Positions 25,305-38,653 of a DNA stretch of 64,000 nucleotides are shown here, one piece after another. The notes under the pieces were generated by a model that searched no databases, had not been told where the DNA came from, and saw nothing but the letters and a program-made list of their open reading frames with translations. The position numbers and the translations under genes were made by a program. How positions within the stretch are numbered: the stretch's first letter is position 1; each line of letters starts with the position of its first letter. Source of the stretch: Trochalopteron elliotii (taxonomy: Eukaryota; Chordata; Aves; Passeriformes; Leiothrichidae); contig JANPWX010000172.1 of the NCBI GenBank assembly GCA_024734555.1, forward strand, positions 333,973 through 397,972. Direction: 5' to 3'.

Positions 25305-27751
25305 GTAAGTACTGCTTGATTAATAACCTTCATTCTCTAACAATTTGAGCCCACTTAATTGAATTTATTTATTTATTTAAATGTGGTTTATTTGTATTGA
25401 TTTTATTAATATATTGTTTAAATATTAAAGGTGTGCTCTCATTAGAGATTATCACTATTTTCCCCACAAATGTACTGAAGAACATTCCACAGTTTGGGTG
25501 GCAGCACAAGAAGATGCTTACCCCAAATGACAGAATTTCCTCAAAGCCACCTAAGCACACTATAGCCAAAAGACTAATAACTGAAATGGTAGTTGATAGA
25601 AGTAAATGACTGGGAGTTTTACAAGAAATATATGCCAAGTTTTTATACCAGTAATGACCTACTGCAGTATAGCAATAATATCCAGAAAGGGCATTGGAAG
25701 CTCGCGCTCGTTTGTGTTTACATTTGTCATTAAACATATAATAAAAACAGCATCAAATCTCCTCTGATTTTCTGAAGGACCCACAAACACAGGTACATGT
25801 GTGCACACATGCACATAGAAGAGGAAACTTTGATTAGTCTTTTACTGACAAGTGTCTTGTGAGTTAATGATGTAATTGAAGACCACACTTGTGATCAAGT
25901 ATCTATTGAACTTTTGAGAGGGATTATTTATTGTTTGAGTACACATTTAATGGAACAACTGCAGTACAAAGCACTCTTGATACAAAAAGATCTTATGGTA
26001 TTTTGGGAGATGGAAGGAGTTTCTGCTGCAAGCTAATCAACCTTACTTAGCAAAGAAATCTTCAAATGCTTCAAAAGCTGTGACATAAATTAGGTTTAAA
26101 GGACTTTGACTTTGCCTCAGACCTTTTTGTTGGTGATATTTAGATCTGTAACCTCACAATTTAAAATATCAAGCAGTAAACAAAGGCTGAACAAATCTGT
26201 AATGTAGCATTTATTCTCACTGTTTTCTCTTGAATTAGCATTTTTAAAGAATGAAAAACATTCAGTTTTATGGAAACTCTTGGAAGCCTGTGAGTTATGC
26301 TATTTTAGAATTTTATTCTTTATTTCAGGAATTTCCTGGTTTTCTTCCTGCTATTTTGATATCCATTTTTTTCTTGTTCTGAAACAGGTATTTTCTTCTT
26401 CTGAAGCAGGTATTTTTCTTCCATGTGAAACAGCCTTATCCTTAAGACCTTGGAGTTGCCCATTCATATCAAAATCTGCCCTAATGAAGCTTGTATCTGC
26501 TCTAAAATACAGTTTCGTGGAAGCATAATGGGTTTTTATTTCCCATATCTGTACTGATGTGTGTGTCTATTAAGTACAAATGCTTTTGGACAAAAATAGC
26601 CTTATAGTGTTGCTTCAGGAAGTTGTGGTTTTTTGGGTTTTCTTTGTTTTTTTTGTTTTTTCTTATTTTTAATAAACAGCAGTCACCCCTGAAACTTACA
26701 GAATCTTTTATTGTTTTAATGTGCTCCTCTGAAAAAAGCACAAATACTTCTCAGTTCTTTGCCTGACAGTATCTCAAATAACCTTTTCGTAGTTTAGGTG
26801 ACCTTGCATTCAATCAGCCTCCAAATCTGAATCATCCTTTTTTTACATTTATTTACTTCCCCTTTCCTCTCCTCATGCATTTTTCTGAGGGTTGTTAGCA
26901 GCAGTCTTTCTCTGAGCTATGCCTAGTTCCTAATGGGAAGAATTCTGCACTACAGGCAAAGTTGCAATTCCTTTGCATTTTTCTGTTTCCTGTGTTAGAC
27001 CAACACTTGTCATACTGTCATTTACTATGAATACTTTTACTAACAACTTTTTAAAATCCATACTGCATATTCAACCAGGATTCCCTTTACATGAAGGAAG
27101 GATCTCATTAAAACTCTTATCTGTATAACTGATTCATACCCTAACTGATCCACCTGATGAACTTTTCTAAGGAATTGTAGCTTTAATTTTTAATTCTCTA
27201 GCAGGTTTTACTTATAACAATAATAAGTTCCAGAGCTCATGGGGTTGTTGAATGAATAACTCAATTGTTGGTCGGTTAAATTCACTGTTGACAAATGCAA
27301 AATAATACATATTTGAACTTTCTATTAATACTTCTTGATTGCTGTTTATTTATTAGCATCTTAGGGAAGAAGACATCAGGGCTAATCATGAAGAATTCAA
27401 AGACAACCTTGAAGTTATTCCTGTATTGAGTTGAGAATAGGAGTGGATTACCCTCAAAGATCTTTCTAAACTCTACCATTTTATGACTCCAAAAGTGAAC
27501 AGAAATTTAGTTCATTCAGTAATATTTTACAAGGTGAACTTCATCTGAAGAACAAAAAGAAAATACCTGTTTATGCAGTGTGTATACTATTTATGCTAAG
27601 ATGTATTTGTAACATTTAAGTGTTATATAGTAAAAACTCCTGCACACATCACTCAGGAAAACTTGGTTTTGACTTGTTTCTTATAGCTGAGTTGTGACTT
27701 GGTCCAGAAATTTGAAGATGCCAAGAAGAGATTCAGTTTTATTATATGAAA

Positions 27752-28421
27752 TGTCGGAGTCCAGGGCATCCCTTTGGATGACCTGGGACCCGAGGAAGGG
27801 AGTTTGAACCCTGGACAGGGGCTGTGAAGCCGGTCCAGGGGGGTTGGAGACCTTGGCACACAGCCCAGGAAGGCACCGAGTTTGACTTCAGTCCATGGGA
27901 GAGGCTTCCAACACTGAGAGAGGAATTACAAACCTCAAAGGTGTGAAAATAGTAGCTTAGCACAGCACGGGGTGAAAAATTTTGTAGTTTTAGGATTCTT
28001 AGCATAGAGGTAAATGGGGGACAAGATGGAGGATTTAGGGTGTTGCCCTAGGTTCCTCTCCTTCCTTGTCCTCCATCTTCTGGGGTGGTGATGACACAAA
28101 GTAGTAAAAAGGGATTGGGTCAAGGTAGAAATGATCTTTCTAGTATAGGCACTAGACATTGGCACAAAATAATAAATAATGGACACGTAGTGATCTGTAT
28201 AAGAGCAAAGCAACACCCCATGGGCGGGCAGTCGTCTCGTGTCCCAGCCGCTGTCCGGACCTCGGCTGGGTGTGGAGAGAATTCTGAGATACCAAATAAT
28301 AAACAACACGAGAAACCTGAAAACAAGGCCTTGAAGACTCCTCTTTTTTCGTGTGACGCGGCTCAGGGCTTTCAGAGGGCCAAGGACTCTTAACAGCCAG
28401 AATCTCGGGTGGGAAACCAAA
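27752..28421 (+). mobile_element. Retroviral LTR-like element, probable solo LTR, plus orientation
   Basis: A GC-rich, CpG-containing block of about 670 bp begins abruptly with TGTCGGAGTCC in AT-rich intron. It has a TATA-like tataagag near 28199 and an AATAAA at 28298-28303 about 120 bp before the apparent end, an LTR-like U3-R-U5 order. The right edge is uncertain (composition changes near 28421) and I found no clean target duplication. A 161-codon minus-strand and a 102-codon plus-strand open frame within it are by-products of base composition. It does not resemble the LTR at 11.7 kb closely. Confidence 0.65.
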
Positions 28422-30639
28422 CCTGAGAATTAAAAACCTTAAAAAATGTAAACACTTAGGTAATTCATGTCTTTATCTACCATTTTCTTACTGAGGATTG
28501 TTGGCCAAAAAAAAAGATTAAGGCAAATTATTCCCCTTGAGCATTACTACATTTGTTTCTTGTGGTCCACATGTTGCATTCATCTCCCAGGAAGAATGTA
28601 CAGTCACTGTTTTTAGGCGCTCTACTATACAGCTTCCAATCTCTTCACTTCAAAAGCTTCAGTTACAGCATAATCCTTTGCACAGGTCAGTGCAAAATAT
28701 TGTTTGTTCCAATGTCTTGCAAATGCCAGATAGGAATAGGATTCTCATCTAGTGTGTCATCCTTTTTTTTCTGTTTGTGAGGTGATTGAAGTTACTGAAT
28801 TCCACAAACTGCTTATCTATATATATGCTGTATCCAAACAGCTTCCATACACTTGCAGTAACAATGATTTCTGTATCTATTGTACTCAAATCATATAGTT
28901 TCTTGTTAATGGAGAGACAATGTTAAAATGTTATCTAAAGAAAATATTTGAAAGTGATTGAAGTAACCTAGTTTTAATTGCATGTCTAATTTTATCTAAT
29001 AGCTGTGTGGCAGACTGGAAATTATCAAGATGTCTATAAGTACTGCATAACATTAAGACACATATAAAAGACATTGATAACTTCCCCAGGTCTGGCAACT
29101 AGAAGGAAAAAAAATAAATTGCAAGTTAACAGGCATCAGAACTTTAAACAATCTATGAAATTTAGAAGGGTTTTTTTTTCTAGAATTGCAATAGGTTGAG
29201 AGTGTGACACACAGTTTATAAAATGTTAATTCAAAAAAATTCACCTATAGGAAATTATATGGCTGAGAGATGTATTTCCCCTGATGGTTAGTGCCTGGTT
29301 TCCTACCTATAAAATGTTAGAGGATGATGAGAGGCTGAGTTAGTTAGAAAAGTTCAGTAGCTGGAATGAAGTGTCCAGACTGGTGAGTACAGGATCCCTT
29401 CGTGTCTTTGCACTTTGCTCTCTGGGCTCATCCTTTTTCTCAGTCTAAACATGTACAACATGGTCAACAGTGAATAAATTTCTCTGCAGATTTTCATCCC
29501 TATTCAATGATCCTGAACTGCACTGTTGAATGTTACATCTAAAATCAGCTTGGCTTCCTCAGCTGGAAACTTGCATTAATCCGTATGCTAAAGGACATGG
29601 CATGCAACATGCTGTTCATGGGAATCGCTGTTATGTACAGCAGTAGCATTAACCAGGATTAGCTGATGAAAAAATGCAAATTCAGCACGAAACAATGACA
29701 TTTTGCTGTCATCCATCTTTAGAGTTTGAATAAAATGCTATAGATGTATTCAGCAGTTTTCTTTGTCTTTTCTAGAGAGTTTTGCATCTAGCAAAGTTTC
29801 AACAGTTCCATTTTTCCAACCATGGTGCTTCTTGATCTGCTTGATTTAATTCTTCATTCAGTATTTTTTAATGTGGACCCCTGGCCTATTGCAACCTGTT
29901 CCAGCTGGTTCACGTCAAGCTTTCTAAAAGTAAGATTCACTGTGTTAGGAAGTCTGTGAAATTAGTATAAAGGGAAGGCAAACTTGTATGGTTTTTTCTG
30001 GGAAAAGAAAAACGAACCATGCAGGCACTTCTTAGCAACAGGTACTTAGATTTTATTTACCTTAGCAGCTGACAACCCTGTCTAGCCCATCAGCCTGTAG
30101 AAAGCTCTTAGTGCTTATCTGAGTTGTATGAGTAAACAAGTCAGAGTTGTGTCCATAAAAACAAGAATTCTTCTAATGTTAAAGGAAGGTCACTCTCTAT
30201 ATGTGGACATTTTTCTGTACCTGTCTCTCTGGGTTATCAGCCAGCTGTATCCAGTCAGTGGGATTTCCCCCTCATCTTCAATTCATTTCTTGCCCTTTTC
30301 CCTTTCAGTCATTTACTTTCCTGGCTCTTTTCCATCTTCCTCTATCAATTTTCTGAAGAATAAACTTGAAGGCAGAGCATCAGATGCTAGTGATCTCTGC
30401 TTCTGCATTCATGGATATTCTGTGCTCCCTGACTCATAACTCAGCTTCTTTCAGTTGGCAGAGAGAGGGAAGGAGAGTTGTATATATTTTTCATATGGAA
30501 GTTTTTGTGGCCAGCAATTCTCAGTGATGATAACCTGTGCAGCTGTTAGTAATCAATAACACACTTTCAGTCTAGGCAGCACAGTTAGACTAACCTCCTT
30601 TCACTTTTCATGGGCTCCAGAATACATCTTTAAATGAGA

Positions 30640-30990
30640 AATGGTGAGGGGATCGACTGCCCCCACAGTCAGTTCACAGGCAACACCAAGTTGGGCAGGA
30701 GTATTGATCTGCTGGAAGGTAAGGAGGCTCTGCAGAGTGAACTGGAGAGGCTCTATTCCCAAGCAACAAGGACAAGAGAAAATGGCCTTAGATTGTGTCA
30801 GAGAATGATTAGATTGCATATTAGAAAAATTTCTTCACCAGAAAGGGTTGCCAGGTAGAGTCACCATCCATCTCTGAAGGTATTTCAAAGATGTGTAGAT
30901 GTGACATTTAGGGACATGGTTCAGTGGTGGGCTTGGCAGTGCTGAGTTAACAATTGGACTCAATGATCTTAAAGGTAATTGCTGACCAAA
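30640..30990 (+). mobile_element. CR1 LINE 3' fragment with internal deletion
   Basis: Strongly recalls the avian CR1 3' region: ggggatcgactgcccccaca, caacaccaagttgggcagga, ctgctggaaggtaaggaggc, then aatggccttagattgtgtca, aaaaatttcttcacca, agtcaccatccatctctg, ttagggacatggttcagtgg and ttggactcaatgatcttaaa. The middle section between ctgcagag..ctgga and acaaggacaagag is shorter than in intact copies, so there is an internal deletion. It is an old, diverged copy and lies in the sense direction of the dynein pseudogene. Confidence 0.9.
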
Positions 30991-33018
30991 AGTATTTTAT
31001 TGTCTATGGACAACATTGTAATAAATATTGTTACAGTAATCTTATTTTGATAGTAAATATGCACAGGTACTAATAGAAATACACTATGTATTTCAAACAT
31101 TTTAAATGTTCTGAAGATGATTAAAAAACATGCTGTGGAGGATGATGGCTATGAATCCTTTCTTTTATGTTAAATTTTTAATATCCCATCAAGTCCAACA
31201 ATTGCTATACAGTAAATTGATTACAGTAAATTGAACAAAAAGGTAGTTAGGAAATATGAGTTTCTTCAGAAACAAAATTATTTTATAAGTATTTTGAGTG
31301 GAAATAAATCAGATTTCCATCCTTCATGAGACTAGGTATCTGCTAAGAATATTTGTAAAAATTATGATTTTTGCATTCATATATATTTCACAATAAGTAT
31401 GCCTCTGCTATGCAAGAAAGAAAAAAAGAGAAGTAAAGTTTAGTAGTGCTAAGGCTAAAAAGTTGGGCCAAGCTGATCCTTTTTGCAGAAGTGGTGCAAT
31501 TTGTATTATTTATCATTACAATCATTGTTATTAATATATGAGAGCACTTAAAATATACTCTTTGCCTGACAAAGATTATGCAAGGGCACAGTCCAGCAGG
31601 TTGGCTATGGAGAGTAATGGCTCTCTGCTGTGATTTATGGAACAGAGTTTCCTAGCACTAGCTTCCTTGAAAACAAGTGTATTTAAAATACATGGTTTAT
31701 CCCATAGAATTTAGGGTGCTGGGGTATAAAATGCAATATATGATTCTGCTGTTGCTAAACTTTATTTATGTTGCATGCTATGAAAAGACGACAAAAGGGA
31801 ATGGTGTGTTTTGTAGTGACAACTTTCCTATTCAGACATCATAGGATAAGAGCTGCTGTGATAAAGGAGACTATTATGTATCAAAAAAATCAAGTCCCAC
31901 AGATATTGAGTCATTGCTTACTGTTTGTCTCACTCTCTCATCTTTACTACCTGAGCCTTTGATGGATGAGTGTACTTGAACTATAGTCAGCTCTATGTTA
32001 TCATGCAGGCAAACTTGAGCTGTCTAGAAATAAGTGTCTCCTTAAAAAGAGTAAAGAACTGTTCCTGTGCTCTTCTTATGCCTTGAGTGCTAGATTGATG
32101 AAATTTTACTTATAGCCCATCTCTTTTAGATGCTCTTTTTTAGGGCAAGTCCTCATACTTATTGAGTCCAAGTCCTCATCAGTCTCTCAGTGCAAGATTC
32201 ATCACCATAAAAAGTGTATTGGCTGCTTCATTATCCCTAAAGAAATCAAGTCAACTTTCTTTATTAATCTACAAGATGCATCTTCCCCTTTTGCCAATAA
32301 ATTTCTTACTTTAAATTTATAAATTATGTCTAAATTTCCTGGTTGCACACCACCAATTCAAGCATCAAAGCTGACAGAAAAGAGCCAAACCTCTGATCCG
32401 ACAAAAATGGTGAAAACAGCTTTTGTGGAGGTATGCACAACTTGGTCCTGCTGCTGTTCTTTCATTAAATCCCACATAGGAAAGTTTTGCCCTCAAATGG
32501 AACTCACTGTTGTTACTCTAGAGTAACATACTCTGTATTTGTTACTCCAGAGAAACAAATCTGTTTGAGGCCACTTGTTTAGTGGCACGTGCAGTATGAA
32601 ACTCCTGAGAGCAAAGCCAGGGATGTTGCTGCCTTCTGGGCAAAGTGCAGAGAAGTGTGGTTGAAGGTGCAGATCAGTGTGCAGATCTGCATCTGCCTGT
32701 GAGCAAATTACTGAATGCTTTTGTGTCTCCAAGCTCATATACAAAATGAAAATAATAATTCTGTCTTGCTTTTTTTTTAAAATTTAAATTGTTGTTAATA
32801 AATGTACTTATGGTGGTCCAGGAGCAGCAGAAAAAAAACCACAGAATTTAGCAAAACATTTCCTCTGAAGTGTGTGTCCCTCAGAGTTAAAGGTACTACC
32901 TACAATTATTGTCATTAAAATATATCACTCAAAATAGAAATAATAATACCTTTAAAGAACAAACAAAGCACTCAACAAACCTTAGCTACTCTATTTACCC
33001 ATCCTTTTTCTCCATAAG

Positions 33019-33129
33019 CTCACATCTTCACTTGAGAAAACAGTTGAAGAAACAGTCCCATGTCAAGATGGCATAAACAGAATAAGCAAAATAACTGGGC
33101 TAGCCAACAGGTTGGTTAAGTGACCTGAG
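33019..33129 (+). pseudogene. DNAH11: Dynein pseudogene exon H (end of stalk coiled coil 2), one stop
   Basis: Acceptor ctccataag, donor GTAAGA, 111 bp (37 codons). Reads LTSSLEKTVEETVPCQDGIN, then RISKITGLANRLVK, stop, PE. DNAH11 has LTASFEKATAEKV.CQEEVN.TNKTI.LANRLVKELE. The TGA at 33121-33123 replaces a Glu codon. The short segment expected just before LTSS is not visible. Confidence 0.9.
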
Positions 33130-36100
33130 GTAAGATTTTGCCTGAATGTTCATCCTAGTGTGAGTTTTTAAATGGTTGAAATTTTTTGTTGAACAGGAGG
33201 ATAAGCCTGAATTTTTGAAGATTGTGTGGGGAAAATAGGTAGAGGGGGAGGACATAGGTGACAGGATGACAGTTATTAGAAATCCTTTAACCTAAAAAAA
33301 CAAGACCCAATCAAACAACCTCAAAATACAAATAAACTCTCAATAAAATTGTGTGAAGTAAAATGTGCTGCGTCACAATTGTATTTCCTAAAAATCAAGT
33401 ATTGCTGAGAAACTGACATTGGCATGATTGCTGGAGAGAAATCTCAATAACGAAGTCACCACATTTATACACAACTGTGAACACATTGTGACAGCCTGGG
33501 CAGCCTCTGGTTAATGAGCAGAAAGACTGAATAATCCTCTAGGTCAGGATGGAGCCGCCCTGCATCTGCCCTTGTTGCACTTTGGATTGCAAATAAGTGG
33601 AAGGCACCCATCAGATATTTGCTATTTGCTTTTGGTTTTTTCAGAAACTAATAATTTTTAAATAAGAATGAAATGTATTTATGTTAAAATTATATATATT
33701 TCAGTGTGATTATTAACTTTATTTGCAGACAAATATCATTAAAGCTACTGCATGCCTATTTAACAGAACCATTGGAGTCAGCTGCAGCATTGCTGAGCAG
33801 TCTCTCGAGGTCTTTACAGAAAATGTTCTGTCTCCATTCATCATCTAGAATTTCAACAACTCCTTTTTTTGACAAATAAGTGTATATCACTGGAAATAGA
33901 AGGTACAAGGAATATTTACACTAGGACATGAGTTCCCAAGGTGGTCTAGTCTGAATAAATAGTTTAGGTTGCATTTCTTAAAATCCCTGTGACCTTGGTT
34001 TCTAAGATCAGTACGGATACATTTGTTTCTGCAAATATCTCAGCAGAGACTAGCAATCAATATTAAATCAGTTTGGAAAAAAAATTTTAAAAATGTAACA
34101 GCATAAAACTAATCAAAAAACCCCAGTGCAATTAAAACAGAAGATATTTTTTCATCTGATTCTGAAATTACTATGCTAGAAATGTAAAATACGTAAATAA
34201 TCTTTCCTTTGGTAGAAAAGCAGTGAAGTTGATGTTATGGTCTGCATATGACAACTTTTGTTTGCCTCAAGACACCTGAAATGGTCCCTATTGGCCTGGC
34301 CTTGCAGCCCTCCAAAGCCTTTGGAAGCTCTGTGCAAATCCATGGCCTTAGCCCATAGTTAGTCTCCCTCTCTTGAAGATTTACACATAGCTAAAAGAAG
34401 TTTATCTCCAAAATTTGAGGTTTTATTAGTGATCTTATTGTGTAAGTTAAGGGGGAAAATATTGGAAAGGATTAATTGAGAATGTCAAGCCTTTTCCTCT
34501 GAGAATAAATTCTTTTTGACTAGAACAGGAGACAGTTAACTTCTGAAAAGCATCAAGACTGATGATTTTGTCTATATAGCATTGACCTGGAAGCTCAGCC
34601 ATTCCGACTAATAAATCAGGCAATTTATATTTAATCATTAACTAACTCCCGAGCTGAACAGCTGTTCAAAATTAGAAATGGGTCACCCCAGCCAGGATGA
34701 CATTACAGGCAATCTATAATGCATTAGAATAAAATTATAGTGATTTTTAACTGTCTGAAAATTTATTACACTGCATGTTCCAACTTTTAAACCCTTGTTA
34801 GCCAATGTCACTAATGATTTATGGTGCTTGGCTGATATGGTAAAATTACTGAAGATTTAAATAGACAATCATTCTATGTTTAGCAAATCTTCAAATCTCA
34901 AAGCTATTTTGGAGAATGAGGTGGGTGCTCTTTATTGTTTATGACTTACCCGTCAGTGACAACAAGAAGAGAGAACGGATAAATCAAAAAGCCCTCTTGT
35001 GAATTAATGGATTTATTGTCTTGTTGCCCTCATTTAATGATTTATAGAAAAATCCAATGGCTTCTGTAGGCAAAAATGGTTGTCTAAAGTACTTCAAAGC
35101 AAAACTGCTACATAGCAAAGATTGCTGTTAGAACCTTTAACAGGAATGGTCCTTTACTTGCCGGTTGTTGGGAATCTTTTATGGATGGAACTGGGGCTTA
35201 AGAGGCCTTCACACACCAAAAAACAGTGAAACCTATACATGCTAGCTTTTTTAAGCTGCATACTTTGATTAAAGATACTTTTATTTTCTTAGTGGATCTT
35301 CTATATTCCTCTATATTCCTCTTTGTAGACATTTGCTTTGTGCTAGAGTTTAACAGTCACTAGTTTGTCTAGAGCTTTGCTTTCCCTGGAACCTTTCCCT
35401 GTCCTTTTCCACCAAAAATTTGCTTGCAGATAAAATCCTTTTCCAGAAACCTCCTTCTACCTTGCAGCCTAGGTAGAAAAAATTGCCCCATGTATTTTCA
35501 GTGGTATGACTCTGGAAATAAATGTTGTTCTTAACTCTTTTAAGACTCCTCTGAAATGGGTTGAACATTTTTATGAATAAAAATAAACCATACTGTGATG
35601 TTTTATTTTTAAGATGCTTTCATTGAACAGTAGTGAGACAAAATACCTCATTTCAGTTTTGATAGTTTTCCTTCAAGTGAGGAAGGGTGGAAAATAAGAG
35701 ACAAATACACTTGAAAAGTTATATTAAAATAGATATTTATTAATAGTCCTCTACAGAAGAAACAGCAAGGAGTTCTATGTCATTAGGTTCTATGTCATCA
35801 GCTTTGTGTAGATACAGTGACAATAGATGTACCTATATGTTCAGATATTTTTTGTGCATTGTGTGAAAATTAATATTAGGAACCCTGATAATAGCCTTGT
35901 TTTTTCACAAGGAACTATTTCAGCTCATGGAAATTATTGTATTGGTTGTCTTACAGTCAGAGATAAATCGTGTTTACAGTCTTTTGATATATTTAGATGA
36001 ATGTGTTACACATGGGAGATAGATACGTCGCATGCTTGCAGAGGGGAGTGTATTCCTGCTGGGACCTTTGTGTTTTCAGCGCATTTATCAAAAGTTAGGC

Positions 36101-37267
36101 TTATTTTGGGCTCAGAGTTTAGAACCAAGAGTTAGACAATTTAAGGTGGTAATGTGTTCTGTAATACTATTGTAACCATTATACTGTGCCACAGAAGCTG
36201 CATTAGAGGTATGGTGCCATTCTTATTACTACTAATTGTGCAAATTTGACTCAACTTAAATATATATAATTCTTTTTATTATAAATAACTGTCAGATATA
36301 CATGGGGGTTGATTTTTGTTTCAGTGCACACTTTTGAAAAGAAGCTTCAGTCTTAAAGCCGGCAATGAGGACTAGACATGTTCAGGGAGAAGGAAAACTT
36401 TGATGGAAGAGTTTTTAAGATACTTCTGAATGGGGGAGGAGATAGTTCAGGCTAAATAGTGATGATGCAGTGCTTTCCTTTATTTATGGCTTTTGAATTC
36501 AATCCAAAAATCACTAATAAGGAAGCCTGGAACAACACCATGAAGGAATTGGTGGGGGTTTGCCCTTTGCTTCAGTAAGGAAAAAAATTAATTCCAGGCA
36601 TCTGGCATAACTCTTCTATTATGCTTCAACCAGCCCCTGCTGTTTGTTCCAAACAACTTATTTATTCACTCTCTCTTATTCTGTTGTGCTGGGTTAGGCA
36701 TTTCTCTTCCCAGCCCATACCTGTTTGGGAAGCATTTCTATTTTATTTCATCTCCTTGCAAGTGCCTGTGAGAAGCTGGCACCCAGCAAGGGCGGCTGTG
36801 ATATGGCTGCTCTGTGACAGCCCCCTCCTCAGTGAAGGGGCACTCAACACGAGTTTTGCTGCAGCTGGTGCCCCATAGGGAGCTGCATGGCTGCCTCTGC
36901 TCCCAGAGATGGCCCCATTCTCTGGCTTTTGAGGGTAACTGGACTATATTAATAAGATGTCATGGGAATCCTGCTTTTATAATTTCTTTGTGGACAAATA
37001 CTGATTTATGTTTCAGAAATAGGTGCTCAAGAGCATACATAAGCATTGAATTTGCAATATCAGAATACACTGAATTTTATAATATATGATGCATTTTTAA
37101 CTTTATTGGACTATAAATATTTTTATGAAGTAAATGTCTTAAGAGAAAACACTTTTATAAAATCTGTTATAAATATGATAAACTGCTTCTCGTCACTTTC
37201 TTTTCATCTGAAACTCCACTGGGATCCTCCTTACCTTTCTGCCTTACTTTAATTTATATCTCCCCAG
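33130..37267. other. Interval H-I; expected IRWG..TLCGD exon not found
   Basis: The family has an exon here reading IRWGQSI...EKTLCGDVLL. I found no trace. The part at 34680-35070 is unique AT-rich sequence with several ATTA/TAAT cores. Confidence 0.5.
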
Positions 37268-37607
37268 TTATCCTGTGCGTTGCACTGAGTCATGTCTTGC
37301 TACTTGGTAACCTTGCTGGATGATTATATTCCACTCTGATTCTAAGGCTCCTTTTCCTGTGACAGAGGGCCTGGACCCAATTGCCACATTGACAGATGAT
37401 GCCATGGCTGTGGCGTGGAGCAACGAGGGTGATAGGATGTCAACAGAAAATGCCACTGTTCTAACAAACTGTGAGTGCTGACCTCTGATGATGGATCCCC
37501 AGCAACAGGGAATTAAATGGATAAAGAATAAATATGGAGCTGACCTTAAAGTCGTATGTCTAGGGCAGAAAGGATATGCGCGTGCTGAAGAATTGGCTCT
37601 CGCCTTT
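37268..37607 (+). pseudogene. DNAH11: Dynein pseudogene exon I (AAA5), stop, frameshift and deletions
   Basis: Probable acceptor tctccccag. The 5' part is badly decayed, with LLDDYIPL recalling ELV..KWVPFL. After a frame change it reads [39 protein letters not shown], Glu-Cys, stop, [20 protein letters not shown] and [24 protein letters not shown]11 has SIP.TEGLDLI.MLTDDATIA and [15 protein letters not shown]. Trp of ERWPL became TGA (37479-37481). Three codons (LPS before DRMSTEN) are deleted in frame. The 3' border lacks a clear GT donor and is approximate. Confidence 0.92.
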
Positions 37608-38486
37608 ACTGCCTTTAAGTTCCCCTAATTTTCATAAGGGATGTTTGTTGGAATGCACTTACTTAAAGAATTGAAATATTACAACAGTTCTGCTCATCTA
37701 TCCATTGTATCATTTTCCTTTTAAAACTGTGCTTGAAAAGGTGCCCTTCTTATGTTGCTTTCAAGTGATGAGGAGGGAATGAAGTGGAGGTTGAGGTCCA
37801 CTTCTTGTGAGGGTCAAATCACTTTTTCAACAGTAAGGTAAGGTGCAAAGCCTGATAAGACCTTACTTGCACTTTACAGTTTAGTCAGAAGAGCACAGCA
37901 TGTGCACCTCAGATGCATGTGCAGCATTCAAGGCAAAAGCCAATATTGGGTCATTTCCTGGTAAACAAACATGGTTTTAATTCTTATTACTGAATTATAT
38001 GTCAGCTGATAGCACTAGCATGTAACTGAATTTTTCATATATTTTCTTATCTTTACTTAGATTTAGGGAAGCAATGCTCCATTTCAAAGGATTTTCAGAA
38101 GTTTTTTTACTAAATTCCAGATATAACATGCAATTACACAACAGAGTAAATGGTCATAGTAATGCCTGATTTCTAAAATAGGTCTTAATCATCTAGCCTG
38201 TCTGCTCATTTGAATCAGCTCTTTTCTCTCATCTGTCCTGGTTTGCTTTTCATTCTTTTTCCAACCCTCACAAATAATCATGATTTTTCATTCACACTCA
38301 GTAGTACCCTGCTTTGTGAAGCTATATTGTCTGATTACTTATCTTTTCATTATTATCTACTCCTTTTTCCATGCCCATTGGAACAGATTTCTGCCAAGTC
38401 ATTCAGATTCTAAATGTTCTTGAAGTCCTTCAACAAAGTGTTTATAATTTAAATGAGGATATACCAAAAGCTGTAACACAAGAATA

Positions 38487-38535
38487 TATATAGATAGATA
38501 TAGATATGGATTAGCTATAGATAGATATAGATATA
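38487..38535 (+). repeat. (TAGATA)n microsatellite
   Basis: Imperfect TAGATA/TATAGA units, interrupted by tggattagc. Confidence 0.85.
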
Positions 38536-38621
38536 TGCTCCCCCAACATTTCTATGTCAATTCCAGTGTCCTTCATGTAGGGCTGTACCATCATATTTGC
38601 TTTATGAGCAAAAATCCCCAG

Positions 38622-38653
38622 CAATATATATATATATATATATATGTATATGA
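38622..38653 (+). repeat. (TA)n microsatellite
   Basis: About 30 bp of TA with one G interruption. Confidence 0.9.

Larger units (their letters stand above)
25305..33018. other. Long intron G-H
   Basis: Holds a solo-LTR-like element (27752 to about 28421) and a CR1 remnant (about 30640-30990), listed separately. The remainder is unique AT-rich sequence. No dynein coding was seen. Confidence 0.55.

Noticed and set aside
27935..28420. 161-codon minus-strand open frame, the longest in the window
   Set aside because: It lies within the GC-rich LTR-like block; composition explains its length, and the translation resembles no protein.
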